A program made the translations under genes and the position numbers. A stretch of DNA of 64,000 nucleotides from Nitrospirota bacterium. GTDB lineage: Bacteria > Nitrospirota > Nitrospiria > Nitrospirales > UBA8639. The stretch is taken from the NCBI GenBank assembly GCA_029864405.1, contig JAOTTP010000001.1, positions 96,909 through 160,908 on the forward strand. The letters run 5' to 3'. The notes under the pieces were generated by a model, which had not been told where the DNA came from, did not search any database, and saw only the letters and a list, made by a program, of their open reading frames with translations. Shown piece after piece: positions 1 through 9,257 of this stretch. The stretch's first letter is position 1, and every line of letters starts with the position of its first letter.

Positions 1-752
1 ACGACCAAAAACCATCCATCAGCCAACACAAACAACACCAACTTAAACGGCAACGAGATCATGATCGGTGGCAACATCATCATACCCATGGACATTAAAA
101 TACTGGCGACAATCATATCGATCACTAAAAATGGGACGTAAATGAGAAAGCCAATTTGAAACGCCGTGCGCAATTCACTCGTGACAAACGCCGGCACCAG
201 AAGATGGAACGGCACATCATCCGGCGTCTGAGGGTGGGGAACTTTCGCCATCTCCACAAACAAGGTTAAATCCTTTTCGCGTACTTGTTTCAGCATAAAC
301 AGTCTCAGCGGGATCTTGGCCCGTTCAAGCGCCACTTCCTGTGTCACCTTCTGTTCCAACAGCGGGTTGAGGGCCTCAACCCGAATTTGTTCCCACACCG
401 GCATCATGATAAACAGGGTCAAAAACATGGCCAAGCCAACCATCACTTGATTGGGTGGCGCATGCAGTGTCCCCAAAGCCTGTCGAAGAAGACCCAAGAC
501 AATCACGACGCGCGTAAATGCCGTCACCAGCATCAACAGGGCTGGCGCAAGCGTTAAGGCCGTCAGGAGAAAGAGGATGCGAAGCCCGAAGGTCCAGGGT
601 TCGGCCCCGTCCAATCCGGACACCTGTAAACTGATCGCCGGATCCTTGGTGGCCTGGGCAAAGGCCGAGGTCGACAGCCCCATGACTAGACTCATGCCTA
701 GCAGTCCCGAAAGGTCACGTCGTCCACGAAACCCGTAAAATGGTTTGATCAC
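1..752 (-). CDS. fliP: Flagellar biosynthesis protein FliP, 3' end truncated by window edge
   Basis: Reverse-strand translation gives ...SAFAQATKDPAISLQVSGLDGAEPWTFGLRILFLLTALTLAPALLMLVTAFTRVVIVLGLLRQALGT, typical FliP; probable GTG start at 752 overlaps the fliO stop. Confidence 0.9.
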   Translation of the reverse strand, partial: MIKPFYGFRGRRDLSGLLGMSLVMGLSTSAFAQATKDPAISLQVSGLDGAEPWTFGLRILFLLTALTLAPALLMLVTAFTRVVIVLGLLRQALGTLHAPPNQVMVGLAMFLTLFIMMPVWEQIRVEALNPLLEQKVTQEVALERAKIPLRLFMLKQVREKDLTLFVEMAKVPHPQTPDDVPFHLLVPAFVTSELRTAFQIGFLIYVPFLVIDMIVASILMSMGMMMLPPIMISLPFKLVLFVLADGWFLV

Positions 753-1183
753 GACCTCTCCTCTCCCCTCACCCGTACGACGCCTTTGGACATTCGGATG
801 GGCGGTTCGGATGTCACAGATCCCATTTCGGATTTCCCAAATGCCTGCCGGGTCCACTGGCCCCACCAGGCGCCTAACGGCCCGACGAGCGGATTCGCAA
901 TGGAGCGGAGCCGATCAATTCGATCGGCATCCGCAACTGTCGTGAGCAACGTCATCTCCCGTGCCGTCGTCCCCAACACCAACACTTCTCCGGCCACTTC
1001 AACGAGCATGATGTGCTTTCCCGTCCCGACCCGGAGTCCGCCTAAAATGCGCATCACCGGATCGCCGCTCTTTCCCGGCAATTCCCCGAATGTGCGCCGA
1101 ACCCAGGCTAATCCTCCAAGAAGGACCAGGACCACCAAGGCCAAAGTGCCCGCCATTTTGAGCGCTTCATGTGTGAGATCCAT
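749..1183 (-). CDS. fliO: Flagellar biosynthesis protein FliO
   Basis: Short protein with N-terminal TM and FliO-like GGLRVGTGKHIMLVEVAGEVLVLGTT core, between fliP and fliN. Confidence 0.85.
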   Translation of the reverse strand: MDLTHEALKMAGTLALVVLVLLGGLAWVRRTFGELPGKSGDPVMRILGGLRVGTGKHIMLVEVAGEVLVLGTTAREMTLLTTVADADRIDRLRSIANPLVGPLGAWWGQWTRQAFGKSEMGSVTSEPPIRMSKGVVRVRGEERS

Positions 1184-1313
1184 ATTGTTCTAGTTGAAAG
1201 TAAGAACTTAAAGTGAGGTGTCAGGTGTCAGGAGACAGAAAAAAGAATTGGTCGTGTACCCCGACATTTTATACGCGCCTTACTCTTCACTCCTGACGCC
1301 TCACCCCTTACGC

Positions 1314-1727
1314 CTAACGTCCCTTTCGAAGTTTATTCACACGCTCGGTCGGGCTAATCACGTCTGTGAGACGGATGCCGAATTTCTCATTCACCATCAC
1401 CACCTCACCACGCGCGACTAACCGCTCATTCACCAACACTTCCAAGGGTTCACCGGCGAGTTTATCCAATTCCACAATGGATCCCGGTCCTAACTGCAAC
1501 AAGTCCTTAATCAGCATGCGGGTGTTGCCCAGTTGGGCAGAAAGCACCAACGGAATATCTAAGATCCGATTTAAGTTCTGATCGTGAGACGTATTCAATT
1601 GTGGCGCCTGGCTGCTGCTACTCGCCTCAGCGTTCTGTTCTTTTGCCGCCGCTTCCTGCGCTAACGCCTCCATCATTTCTTTCTCAGCATCAAACGTGTC
1701 CATGTCGATGTTGTCTTCTTCACTCAT
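1314..1727 (-). CDS. fliN: Flagellar motor switch protein FliN
   Basis: C-terminal SpoA domain (LDIPLVLSAQLGNTRMLIKDLLQLGPGSIVELDKLAGEPLEVLVNERLVARGEVVMVNEKFGIRLTDV). Confidence 0.95.
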   Translation of the reverse strand: MSEEDNIDMDTFDAEKEMMEALAQEAAAKEQNAEASSSSQAPQLNTSHDQNLNRILDIPLVLSAQLGNTRMLIKDLLQLGPGSIVELDKLAGEPLEVLVNERLVARGEVVMVNEKFGIRLTDVISPTERVNKLRKGR

Positions 1728-1788
1728 CGTTCATCTCCAGGTTTCCACGGTCAGTGACTGGCCGGCGCCTTATCGCGTTCACCGGCCC

Positions 1789-2793
1789 TTACTCTCTCGC
1801 CAGAATGATGTCCTTGATCTGAAATGATTGCATGCCCTTGGTGGTTCCCGGAGAACCAAGAAACTTTGGCACCCCTTCCACTGTGGCCGTTAACAGCTGC
1901 GTGGTCCCTTGATTCAACCCGATCACATCGCCTGGAGAAAATTGCATCAATTCCTTCACCGAGATTTCCGTTTCTCCCAAACACACGGACATCGTGACAT
2001 AGGCTTCCTTCAGCCTGGCAGAAAAGCGTTTCAACCAGCCAAGATCCGTTTCAAACGAGTCTCCCTGGAAACTCACCTGCAGACGTTCTCGGATCGGCTC
2101 CAACATCGCATAGGGAAGACAGAGGTGGAGATCTCCCACAGAATTGCCTAATTCGATGCCCAAAGTGACCACAATAACGATATCCGCCGGCAACACAATG
2201 GCAGCCAACTGAGGATTCATTTCTACCCGAACCGCATTGATGAGGAGTTTTTGGACGGGGTTCCAGGCTTTTTGGAGATTCCCCAACCCCATCAGCATGA
2301 CCTTCTTCATCACGCGCTGCTCAATGATGGTAAAATCTTGCCCTTCCGGCTTAACATGAGTCTGTCCGGCTCCCCCAAAAAAATGATCAACCAGCAAATA
2401 CACCGTCGCCGCATCCGTGGCGATCATCGCTAAGCCGCGAAGAGGGTCCATGGAGATAATCTGGAGATAGGCCGGGACGGGAAGACGTTTGGTGAACTCC
2501 CCGAACTTCATCACCGTTTGGTTCGTGACCGTGACCTCAGCGGTTTTACGAAGCACGTCGCTCAGAGAGAGGCGAAAACCACGCGAGAATTGCTGGTGGA
2601 TCACATCCAGGGTCGGCATTCGCCCGCGAACAACCCATTCCTGATTCCCCAAATCATACGGAATCGTTCCGTCCTGTGGTCCGGCATCTACTGGGTCTTC
2701 AGGTTCCGTCTCCACGTCGCCATCGGAAACCCCGCGAAGAAGGGCATCAACTTCATCCTGACTAAGAATTTTTTCCATGTTGGGACGTGGCAC
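1789..2793 (-). CDS. fliM: Flagellar motor switch protein FliM
   Basis: MEKILSQDEVDALLRGVSDG start and full-length FliM architecture. Confidence 0.95.
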   Translation of the reverse strand: MPRPNMEKILSQDEVDALLRGVSDGDVETEPEDPVDAGPQDGTIPYDLGNQEWVVRGRMPTLDVIHQQFSRGFRLSLSDVLRKTAEVTVTNQTVMKFGEFTKRLPVPAYLQIISMDPLRGLAMIATDAATVYLLVDHFFGGAGQTHVKPEGQDFTIIEQRVMKKVMLMGLGNLQKAWNPVQKLLINAVRVEMNPQLAAIVLPADIVIVVTLGIELGNSVGDLHLCLPYAMLEPIRERLQVSFQGDSFETDLGWLKRFSARLKEAYVTMSVCLGETEISVKELMQFSPGDVIGLNQGTTQLLTATVEGVPKFLGSPGTTKGMQSFQIKDIILARE

Positions 2794-2885
2794 AAAGAGA
2801 CAGCCCTGCCGTCTCTTCTCTCCTCTTTCTGACTCTATACCTCTTACTCCTTACTCCTTACTCCTCACGCTTCACCCCTCACGCC

Positions 2886-3386
2886 TTACTGAATAATAAA
2901 ATCCGTAAAGTACACATTGGCGACTTTGCCTTTACTCATGACTCCATTGACCCGAGTCATGATTTCTTCTCGAACCCGACGCTTTCCGTTGACCGTTCTG
3001 AGTAATTGCGATTCTTTACTGCTCAATAACACCAGGAGCGCATCGCGAATCGCCGGGATTTTGTGTTGATAATCCGTTTTTTCTTCGGGCCGGTCTAATT
3101 CCAGCTTGATACTCACTTTTAGAAACCGCAGTTCCTCCCGATCCGCCAAATTGAGAAGAAAGGGCTCTAAGTCCATCACTGGCCCGGGCTCTTCATGACC
3201 TGCCTCGGCTTTGGCATGCTCCTCGTGCTCGGCTGGCTTGTCCTCTCCACCGCCCATGAAATACCAGGCTGCACCTCCTCCTCCAGCCAGAAGGAGCACA
3301 CCCGCGATAATAATCAGCAGCATTTTTTTCCCGGATGCGGCTTTGGCATGTGCTTCTTCTTTGGCTTGGGCATCGTCTTCAGCCAT
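2886..3386 (-). CDS. fliL: Flagellar basal body-associated protein FliL
   Basis: Single TM plus FliL domain (MDLEPFLLNLADREELRFLKVSIKLEL...IRDALLVLLSSKE). Confidence 0.92.
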   Translation of the reverse strand: MAEDDAQAKEEAHAKAASGKKMLLIIIAGVLLLAGGGGAAWYFMGGGEDKPAEHEEHAKAEAGHEEPGPVMDLEPFLLNLADREELRFLKVSIKLELDRPEEKTDYQHKIPAIRDALLVLLSSKESQLLRTVNGKRRVREEIMTRVNGVMSKGKVANVYFTDFIIQ

Positions 3387-3443
3387 ACATCAACCTCACA
3401 CGCTAAAAAGTTTTTGGGGTCATCACATTCCTCTTCCCAAATC

Positions 3444-3459
3444 AGCAACCTTTGTGCCA
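3444..3459 (-). promoter_or_regulatory. Candidate sigma-54 promoter upstream of fliL
   Basis: Reverse strand reads TGGCACAAAGGTTGCT, match to TGGCAC-N5-TTGCW with correct GG/GC spacing; ~58 nt upstream of fliL ATG. Confidence 0.75.
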
Positions 3460-3688
3460 CTCCTATGTTCTACGTAAGCGCACCGATTCCAACTCTCTCA
3501 ACCAACTGTATTTCAATATATTTCTGGCAAATGCACTCCGGACAATTCCTTTTCCCTCCCATAGACAAGGACCTTCCTTTTCGTCACTTTCCTGGCATTC
3601 CGCGGGGACCTTTGACAGGTTCGACTATGGGAAGGTGAGGGGTAAGGCGTGAGGAGTGAGGGGTGAGGAGTGGGACGGGAAAAACGTA

Positions 3689-4092
3689 GATCATACAGAA
3701 TTTATGGTTCTGGCCTTACACCTTTACCATGTGTATCCAGAATCCATCTTGGGAGTTGTCAGTCAAAAAGCGATGGAAGAAGAACGCATTTGCACTGGTG
3801 TCTTCGACTCGCGTATCAACCTGATTTTCTGTGTTACCGAGTTTCGCCCCGGCAGGCGAGGGCCTTTTGTTCCGGCAAAAGGCCCCAAAACCATTGACGC
3901 CCCGTCCGGCCCCATTAAATAGGACGGACGCCAGACATAGGAGGGCGGACCAACTCGCTCCACTCAAACAAGGCCCGCCAGTGGATAAGAGCGTCCCTCC
4001 CTTGGGCCAGACGGCAGGCGTCGGACCACAGGGGAGACGAACCTTTCAGGGACTCACATGAAAGAGCGAGAAGCCATATATTCTGTATGATC
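3689..4092. repeat. ~404-bp element bounded by 19-bp imperfect inverted repeats, MITE-like
   Basis: GATCATACAGAATTTATGG (3689-3707) versus reverse complement of CCATATATTCTGTATGATC (4074-4092), 18/19 identical. Confidence 0.5.
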
Positions 4093-4233
4093 CAAAAGCG
4101 TACGGCGTGAAGAGAAAAGATGCATTTAGCAAATTAAGTCAGGTAATCTTTTCGACCTTCTCCTTACCCCTTACTTTTCACTCCTTACTCCTTACGGTTC
4201 ACGAGGCATGTTTTTTCAACATTCCACTAAGGC

Positions 4234-4272
4234 AAAAAAAAGCCCCCAGGCAGGAACACCTGCCTGGGGGCT
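4234..4272 (-). terminator. Rho-independent terminator after flgE
   Basis: AGCCCCCAGGCAGG-AACA-CCTGCCTGGGGGCT, perfect 14-bp stem followed by T-run on the minus strand. Confidence 0.9.
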
Positions 4273-4297
4273 AAACCACCTGTTGCCAGGTGACGAA

Positions 4298-5635
4298 CTA
4301 TCTGGCCAGATTCACCAGTTCTCCGAGTAGATCATTGGTGGTGGTGATGATTCGTGAATTCGCTTGAAAGCCACGCTGCATGATAATCATGTTCACTAAT
4401 TCTTCACCCAAATCAACATTGGAGGCTTCTAAGGTACTCGCAATGACTTTTCCAAATGACCCCAAGCCTGGCGTCCCAACCAAGGGAGTGCCGGAATCAC
4501 CGGATTGAATAAACAGATTCTTTCCAATGGGTTGCAGACCATCAGGATTGATGAAACGTGTCAGAGCCACCTGCCCTAGATTGCGAGTTGTTCCGTTGGT
4601 AAACCGTCCCTGAATCAATCCATCTTCAGCAATTGACGTGCTCGCTAGAGTCCCATTGGCAAACCCATCTTGTGACAAGGTTAAGAGTACCGAGGCAGAT
4701 CCTTGCTGCAACATGCCATCAGTCCCTGTTCCACCGTCGGTGGTAATACTTGTGCCAAAATCAAAAAGGATTGGCTGTGGGACCGTAGATCCTCCGACAA
4801 ATGAAATATTCTGGGGAGAGCCGGCACCTGGAGCTTCCACATCCAATAATCCGGTGCTTGTAAATGTCAATGTTCCTTGCGCGACCAAAGCATTTCCCGT
4901 AGTTGTGTTATTAGCTATTGATGCTGTCACTTCAGAATCCTGTGCAATAACGCTATAGGTCCATTCATTTACCGCAGTCTTTGAAAAATACACGGTTAAG
5001 TCATGCCCAGCTCCTAAGGTATCAAAAACCCGAATTCCATTACTAAACTGGGAATTTGCTGAGTTAGATGGATCGGCCAGGAGTGCCGCATTTGTAAACC
5101 CTGTAAGAACTGGTTCGCTGGCTTTGAGATTACCACTCATGACGGTTTCGGTTGTGGGAATACCAATTTGTTGTACTGTCGTGAATGTTATGTTCCCAAG
5201 GCTTCCTGTATTAATATTTCCCGCAGCATCAGCCTGGTATCCTTGCAGCCGCAATCCGGCCGGGCTCACAATATTCCCGTTAGCATCAACATTGAATTGC
5301 CCTGCACGCGTGAAAAATGGAAGGCCCGAAGCATCACTCACCTGAAAAAACCCATCACCATCGATAGCCAAGTCCAATGCATTTGAGGTTGTTTGAAGCG
5401 ACCCCTGGGTAAAACTGGGATCAACGCCCAAGACCCGCACGCCCCGCCCTTCCACTAATGCAGACGATGCCCCTCCAAGGCCCAAATTCGCCCCAAACAA
5501 ATCACCGAAGGATACAGTTCGAGTCTTGAATCCAATGGTTTGCGCATTGGCAATGTTGTTTCCGATTTCAGTGAGCGCCCGGCTGGTTGCGTTAATTCCA
5601 CTCGTGGCTGAAAAAAATGCTGAGGTAATTCCCAT
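4298..5635 (-). CDS. flgE: Flagellar hook protein FlgE
   Basis: N-terminal MGITSAFFSATSGINATSRALTEIGNNIANAQTIGFKTRTVSFGDLF and C-terminal NVDLGEELVNMIIMQRGFQANSRIITTTNDLLGELVNL. Confidence 0.93.
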   Translation of the reverse strand: MGITSAFFSATSGINATSRALTEIGNNIANAQTIGFKTRTVSFGDLFGANLGLGGASSALVEGRGVRVLGVDPSFTQGSLQTTSNALDLAIDGDGFFQVSDASGLPFFTRAGQFNVDANGNIVSPAGLRLQGYQADAAGNINTGSLGNITFTTVQQIGIPTTETVMSGNLKASEPVLTGFTNAALLADPSNSANSQFSNGIRVFDTLGAGHDLTVYFSKTAVNEWTYSVIAQDSEVTASIANNTTTGNALVAQGTLTFTSTGLLDVEAPGAGSPQNISFVGGSTVPQPILFDFGTSITTDGGTGTDGMLQQGSASVLLTLSQDGFANGTLASTSIAEDGLIQGRFTNGTTRNLGQVALTRFINPDGLQPIGKNLFIQSGDSGTPLVGTPGLGSFGKVIASTLEASNVDLGEELVNMIIMQRGFQANSRIITTTNDLLGELVNLAR

Positions 5636-5694
5636 TGGTGCTTACTCCTTCCATATGCCTAAAGACCATGATTCGTCGCCCACAACCGTCCATT

Positions 5695-6360
5695 TTATAA
5701 TATGGAGATAATGTCCTCGGTGTGTAGTGTCTTCCCACTTTGAAGGACCACCGGGCTCTCCGTTCCAAAGACAATATTCGTGACCCGTTCACGCGCGAAC
5801 GTAAAGTTCGGAACCGCCTGTTTATTGGCGTCTTCGGCTTTAACCCTGAATTGATAGACGCCTTCGGGGACCCGGTCTCCCGACTCATTCAACCCATCCC
5901 ATTGAACCTGATGCGCACCCGGAGTTTCAAAGTCCGTGGATGTGAGTTTTCTGATGATTTCTTGATTCGGACCAAGGACTTCAATATTCACACGGCTGGC
6001 GGTACCACTCAGCGCATAGGCCAGAGTGACCTCATCGTCCTTTCCAAGACTCACCGTATCGCCTTCGCTGACCACCGTCCGTCCAATCAAATTCACCAGA
6101 TCCAGTTGTGTCCGTTGTGTATCCTGGTGAATCAACTTTTCCAAGAGTTTATTGGTACTCGTGGTTTGCTCCAACGTGGTGAACTGCGCCAACTGGGCGA
6201 CAAAATCCTCATTTTGAACCGGGTTGGTCGGATCCTGACTTTGCAACTGCGTGACTAACAAACGAAGAAAGACATCAGACCCGAGCGCCGAGACCGCCTC
6301 TTGGACACCGGCATTAGCTGTGACGTTCGTTCCGGATTGTGTTGACGTAATCGGATCCAT
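5695..6360 (-). CDS. flgD: Flagellar hook assembly protein FlgD
   Basis: DVFLRLLVTQLQSQDPTNPVQNEDFVAQLAQFTTLEQ motif. Confidence 0.93.
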   Translation of the reverse strand: MDPITSTQSGTNVTANAGVQEAVSALGSDVFLRLLVTQLQSQDPTNPVQNEDFVAQLAQFTTLEQTTSTNKLLEKLIHQDTQRTQLDLVNLIGRTVVSEGDTVSLGKDDEVTLAYALSGTASRVNIEVLGPNQEIIRKLTSTDFETPGAHQVQWDGLNESGDRVPEGVYQFRVKAEDANKQAVPNFTFARERVTNIVFGTESPVVLQSGKTLHTEDIISIL

Positions 6361-6414
6361 GACTCTCTACTCCTTCCTTATCGTGTCATTCTTCCACGAG
6401 ATCATTGTTCAATC

Positions 6415-7917
6415 TCATGCCACCAGGTGCAAACCAGGGTCCTCAGCACGAATCGAAACATTGGAAAGCGATCCCGTTGCCTGATGAAGGGAGGTGGTTC
6501 CCCGTGGGCTCGTTTGCGTTCCCTGCCGATCTGATTGTGTTTTTGACTCCTGCTCGCCGTGATGGTCACGGACTTCAGCGGAAAATTCCTGTAACTCCAT
6601 CTCGCCCTGGGCCAGTTGCTCCTCTAATTGTGGAACAAATTGGACAGCCAGATTTTTTAATGTCGCGTGATCCATCAGCAAACTGGCATAGACCTGACGG
6701 TGCTGCACACCCACATCAATCTGCACCCGATTGGTTTCGGAGAGTTGCACCTCCATTTGGAGGCGTTGAAGCGGTGGACCCGGAAGATCGTGCACACGCT
6801 CTTCCGCCATCCGTACACCCGGTCCTGGGGAGGGAGAAGACGAGGACTGGTGAAAGAAGCCAGACTGAGAATGGGTGGAACCGCCCATGCCCGTATTGAG
6901 CCCCTGCCCACCATTGGGATCGATCCCCACAGCTTTTCCTGTTGCCTCAAGACCATCTCTGGAACGATCCCCTGTCAGAGAGACATTGACCTCTCCAAGG
7001 AGGTCCGGTGGAATTCCGATTGCTGATTCTTTCCCACTCGCCGATGATTCACTCAGCGGGGACGACACCCCACTCACGTATTTCAATCGGTTCTGACTCA
7101 CTTGAACCGCATCGGCAAGACCCGCTGGCGTTTCTTCAAATGGCAATGGAGCATGAAAGGCCTGATTGGCCGCTGGTTTGAGTGGCCCCTGAGGAGTCTC
7201 TAGTGGTGGTGGCACACTTCTCGGGAGAGAAAGCTCTATATCTTGCGCAGGCTGTAACAGACGGTCCGGTGTTTTGACATGTGCTTGTTCAGCTACGGGC
7301 ACCGACACCTCAACAACTGATTTGTCGGCATGTTGAAGAATCTGTTTCGAATCCACATTGGTGACAAGGGGAGCCGCACTTTGATCAACGAGCGGATTCC
7401 CAACCGATGGCGTCGGACGTAATGAGGGTCCTCCCAAAACCGACTTGTCCTGAGTGAGAGAGCCGGGCAAGAGCCCGATCAGTGTACGTGAACTCTCGAT
7501 TTGGCCCACCCCACCGCTCCCCTTTCCATCTTCTGCTGGCAAGGGGAATGAAGCGGTTTCCACAGCAGCAACGTCTCCGGTGATTTGCTGTCTAGCACCG
7601 TCGTCAGTGCCTTGCGGCTCATCACCTTTTAAGGCCTTCGCCAGATACAGGTATGGGAGAAGATCACCCGGTGCAGCTTGGGTGTACGGAAACGACTCAA
7701 AAATCGCCACTCGTTCTTCATCGTTGCCTGAGATCGTGTTTGACAAACTGTTCAGAAGAACGTCAGCGGCCGACTGGTTTCGAAAAATTTTTGCAAATGG
7801 ATTATTGGCAGGATTCTCTGTGGTTTTCGCCTGATCAATTCCGACTCCCCCAGTCTGACTGGTCACTTGTGGTGAACCCCCTAGAGGTCCGAAAAAGAAT
7901 GGTAGGGCATTGATCAT
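6415..7917 (-). CDS. fliK: Flagellar hook-length control protein FliK-like
   Basis: Long low-complexity protein with C-terminal LQRLQMEVQLSETNRVQIDVGVQHRQVYASLLMDHATLKNLAVQFVPQLEEQL, upstream of flgD. Confidence 0.8.
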   Translation of the reverse strand: MINALPFFFGPLGGSPQVTSQTGGVGIDQAKTTENPANNPFAKIFRNQSAADVLLNSLSNTISGNDEERVAIFESFPYTQAAPGDLLPYLYLAKALKGDEPQGTDDGARQQITGDVAAVETASFPLPAEDGKGSGGVGQIESSRTLIGLLPGSLTQDKSVLGGPSLRPTPSVGNPLVDQSAAPLVTNVDSKQILQHADKSVVEVSVPVAEQAHVKTPDRLLQPAQDIELSLPRSVPPPLETPQGPLKPAANQAFHAPLPFEETPAGLADAVQVSQNRLKYVSGVSSPLSESSASGKESAIGIPPDLLGEVNVSLTGDRSRDGLEATGKAVGIDPNGGQGLNTGMGGSTHSQSGFFHQSSSSPSPGPGVRMAEERVHDLPGPPLQRLQMEVQLSETNRVQIDVGVQHRQVYASLLMDHATLKNLAVQFVPQLEEQLAQGEMELQEFSAEVRDHHGEQESKTQSDRQGTQTSPRGTTSLHQATGSLSNVSIRAEDPGLHLVA

Positions 7918-7920
7918 AGT

Positions 7921-8523
7921 TTATTTCCGGGGCTTGCCATCATTCCCTTGTTGTAGCTTAATGTCCCGATATCGCCGGAGGCCTTCGGACAACCTGGCCG
8001 CTTTCGCCGGTTCGACGCCGGCTAACACGCCAGCGGCTTTTTTATCTTTGATTGAAGCCAAAATATCCAAGGCTAACCCTTCTCGCATTTGTGCGATTCG
8101 CAACGCGGCTTCTTCGGGATCCATGGATTCATAGATTTTGATTAAATGGATTAACGCGGGATCCTGTTCCACATATCGACGCTGTTCTTCTTCTAGCGAA
8201 GAGGCCTCCCCCACTAACCGTTTCCCCTCTTTGGTTTGTCGTGCAGCCAACGCCTCTAAATCCTGCTGGAGTGCGGTGAGCCGCTCTTCACGTTGTTGCA
8301 AACCACGTTCCCGCTCTTCCACCACTTTCAAACGCGCTTGTAGCTGTTCCAATAATGTGGTTTCTGCACTGGGCGCTTCCTCCTCCAGTCCGGCTTCAAC
8401 TGGTTGATTTTCATGTGAATCCGGAGTTCCCACCGCCGGGGTTTCCTGAACGGATCCGACCGTGGTTGCCCATAACATCATGGCCAGCACCCACCACACA
8501 ATGAGTGATCGACTAGGCAACAT
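7921..8523 (-). CDS. MotE/MgtE-N-like flagellar accessory protein
   Basis: TM start MLPSRSLIVWWVLAMMLW, coiled coil, then LIKIYESMDPEEAALRIAQMREGLALDILASIKDKKAAGVLAGVEPAKAARLSE; the ORF track extends the N-terminus to 8799 through repeat-like DNA. Confidence 0.75.
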   Translation of the reverse strand: MLPSRSLIVWWVLAMMLWATTVGSVQETPAVGTPDSHENQPVEAGLEEEAPSAETTLLEQLQARLKVVEERERGLQQREERLTALQQDLEALAARQTKEGKRLVGEASSLEEEQRRYVEQDPALIHLIKIYESMDPEEAALRIAQMREGLALDILASIKDKKAAGVLAGVEPAKAARLSEGLRRYRDIKLQQGNDGKPRK

Positions 8524-8810
8524 GTTTCTACTGAGGGGTGTTGAAAAATCCTGCCCTGAGTCTTGCCGAAGGGGCCGCCATGCCTGCGCCGAAGGTTCGG
8601 CAGACAGAACAGCACGTTCTATCGTTCGTGAAACGTGAGGCGTAACACCTGAAGCGAAAAGATCTATTTTTTCTCCTGACACCCCCACACTCCTCACGAT
8701 CCTCGGCGGGCTCCCAACCGGAGCCTTGTCGAACACGCCGGTATTTGGTCTCTGGTCCCGGTCACGCATATGTTGATGATTCGGTGAAAATTTGGACATA
8801 TTTCCATCCC

Positions 8811-9257
8811 TTACTGGGTCATTTCTTCAAGGTGAGAGGTGGCATAGGCATGAGCCGTTACATCTTCTTGAATCTGTTGTTCCTGGTACGCAACTTTCTG
8901 CATGACCTCTTCTTCCTTTTTGGCGATGACCAATTCCACCACCCGTCTGGCATGGTGGGCCTTTTTCAATGTGTCCCGTAGGCCAACCAGCTTATCTTCC
9001 ACATCCTGAATCTGTTGGCTCTGTTGTTCTATGGCCGTACTGATCCGATCCAACCACTGATAACGTTGCTCAGCAATCATGTTGTCGATACCCACTCGTA
9101 TACGCTGTTCTAATTCAGTGGCCACCGCTTCCATTTCGACCATGAGGTCATCCCGCTTCGACAGGATCTGACTTTTTCCCCACTCCGCCAAGACGACTTC
9201 TTCACGGGCGAGGTCTTCCACTTGCTTGCGAAATCGGAGTAATGTGGTCCAATTCAT
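8811..9257 (-). CDS. fliJ: Flagellar export protein FliJ
   Basis: ~148-aa coiled-coil protein between fliI and the MotE-like gene. Confidence 0.85.
   Translation of the reverse strand: MNWTTLLRFRKQVEDLAREEVVLAEWGKSQILSKRDDLMVEMEAVATELEQRIRVGIDNMIAEQRYQWLDRISTAIEQQSQQIQDVEDKLVGLRDTLKKAHHARRVVELVIAKKEEEVMQKVAYQEQQIQEDVTAHAYATSHLEEMTQ

Noticed and set aside
3195-3638. 147-aa plus-strand ORF opposite fliL
   Set aside because: Antisense to well-supported fliL; composition is mirror of coding strand and contains the sigma-54 promoter
3656-4061. Small ORFs in the fliL-flgE gap as genes
   Set aside because: Overlap in several frames within an inverted-repeat-bounded, hairpin-rich segment; likely spurious
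1204-4205. GAGGAGTAAGG-type repeats as a CRISPR array
   Set aside because: Degenerate, irregularly spaced, bipartite hairpins with no regular spacers
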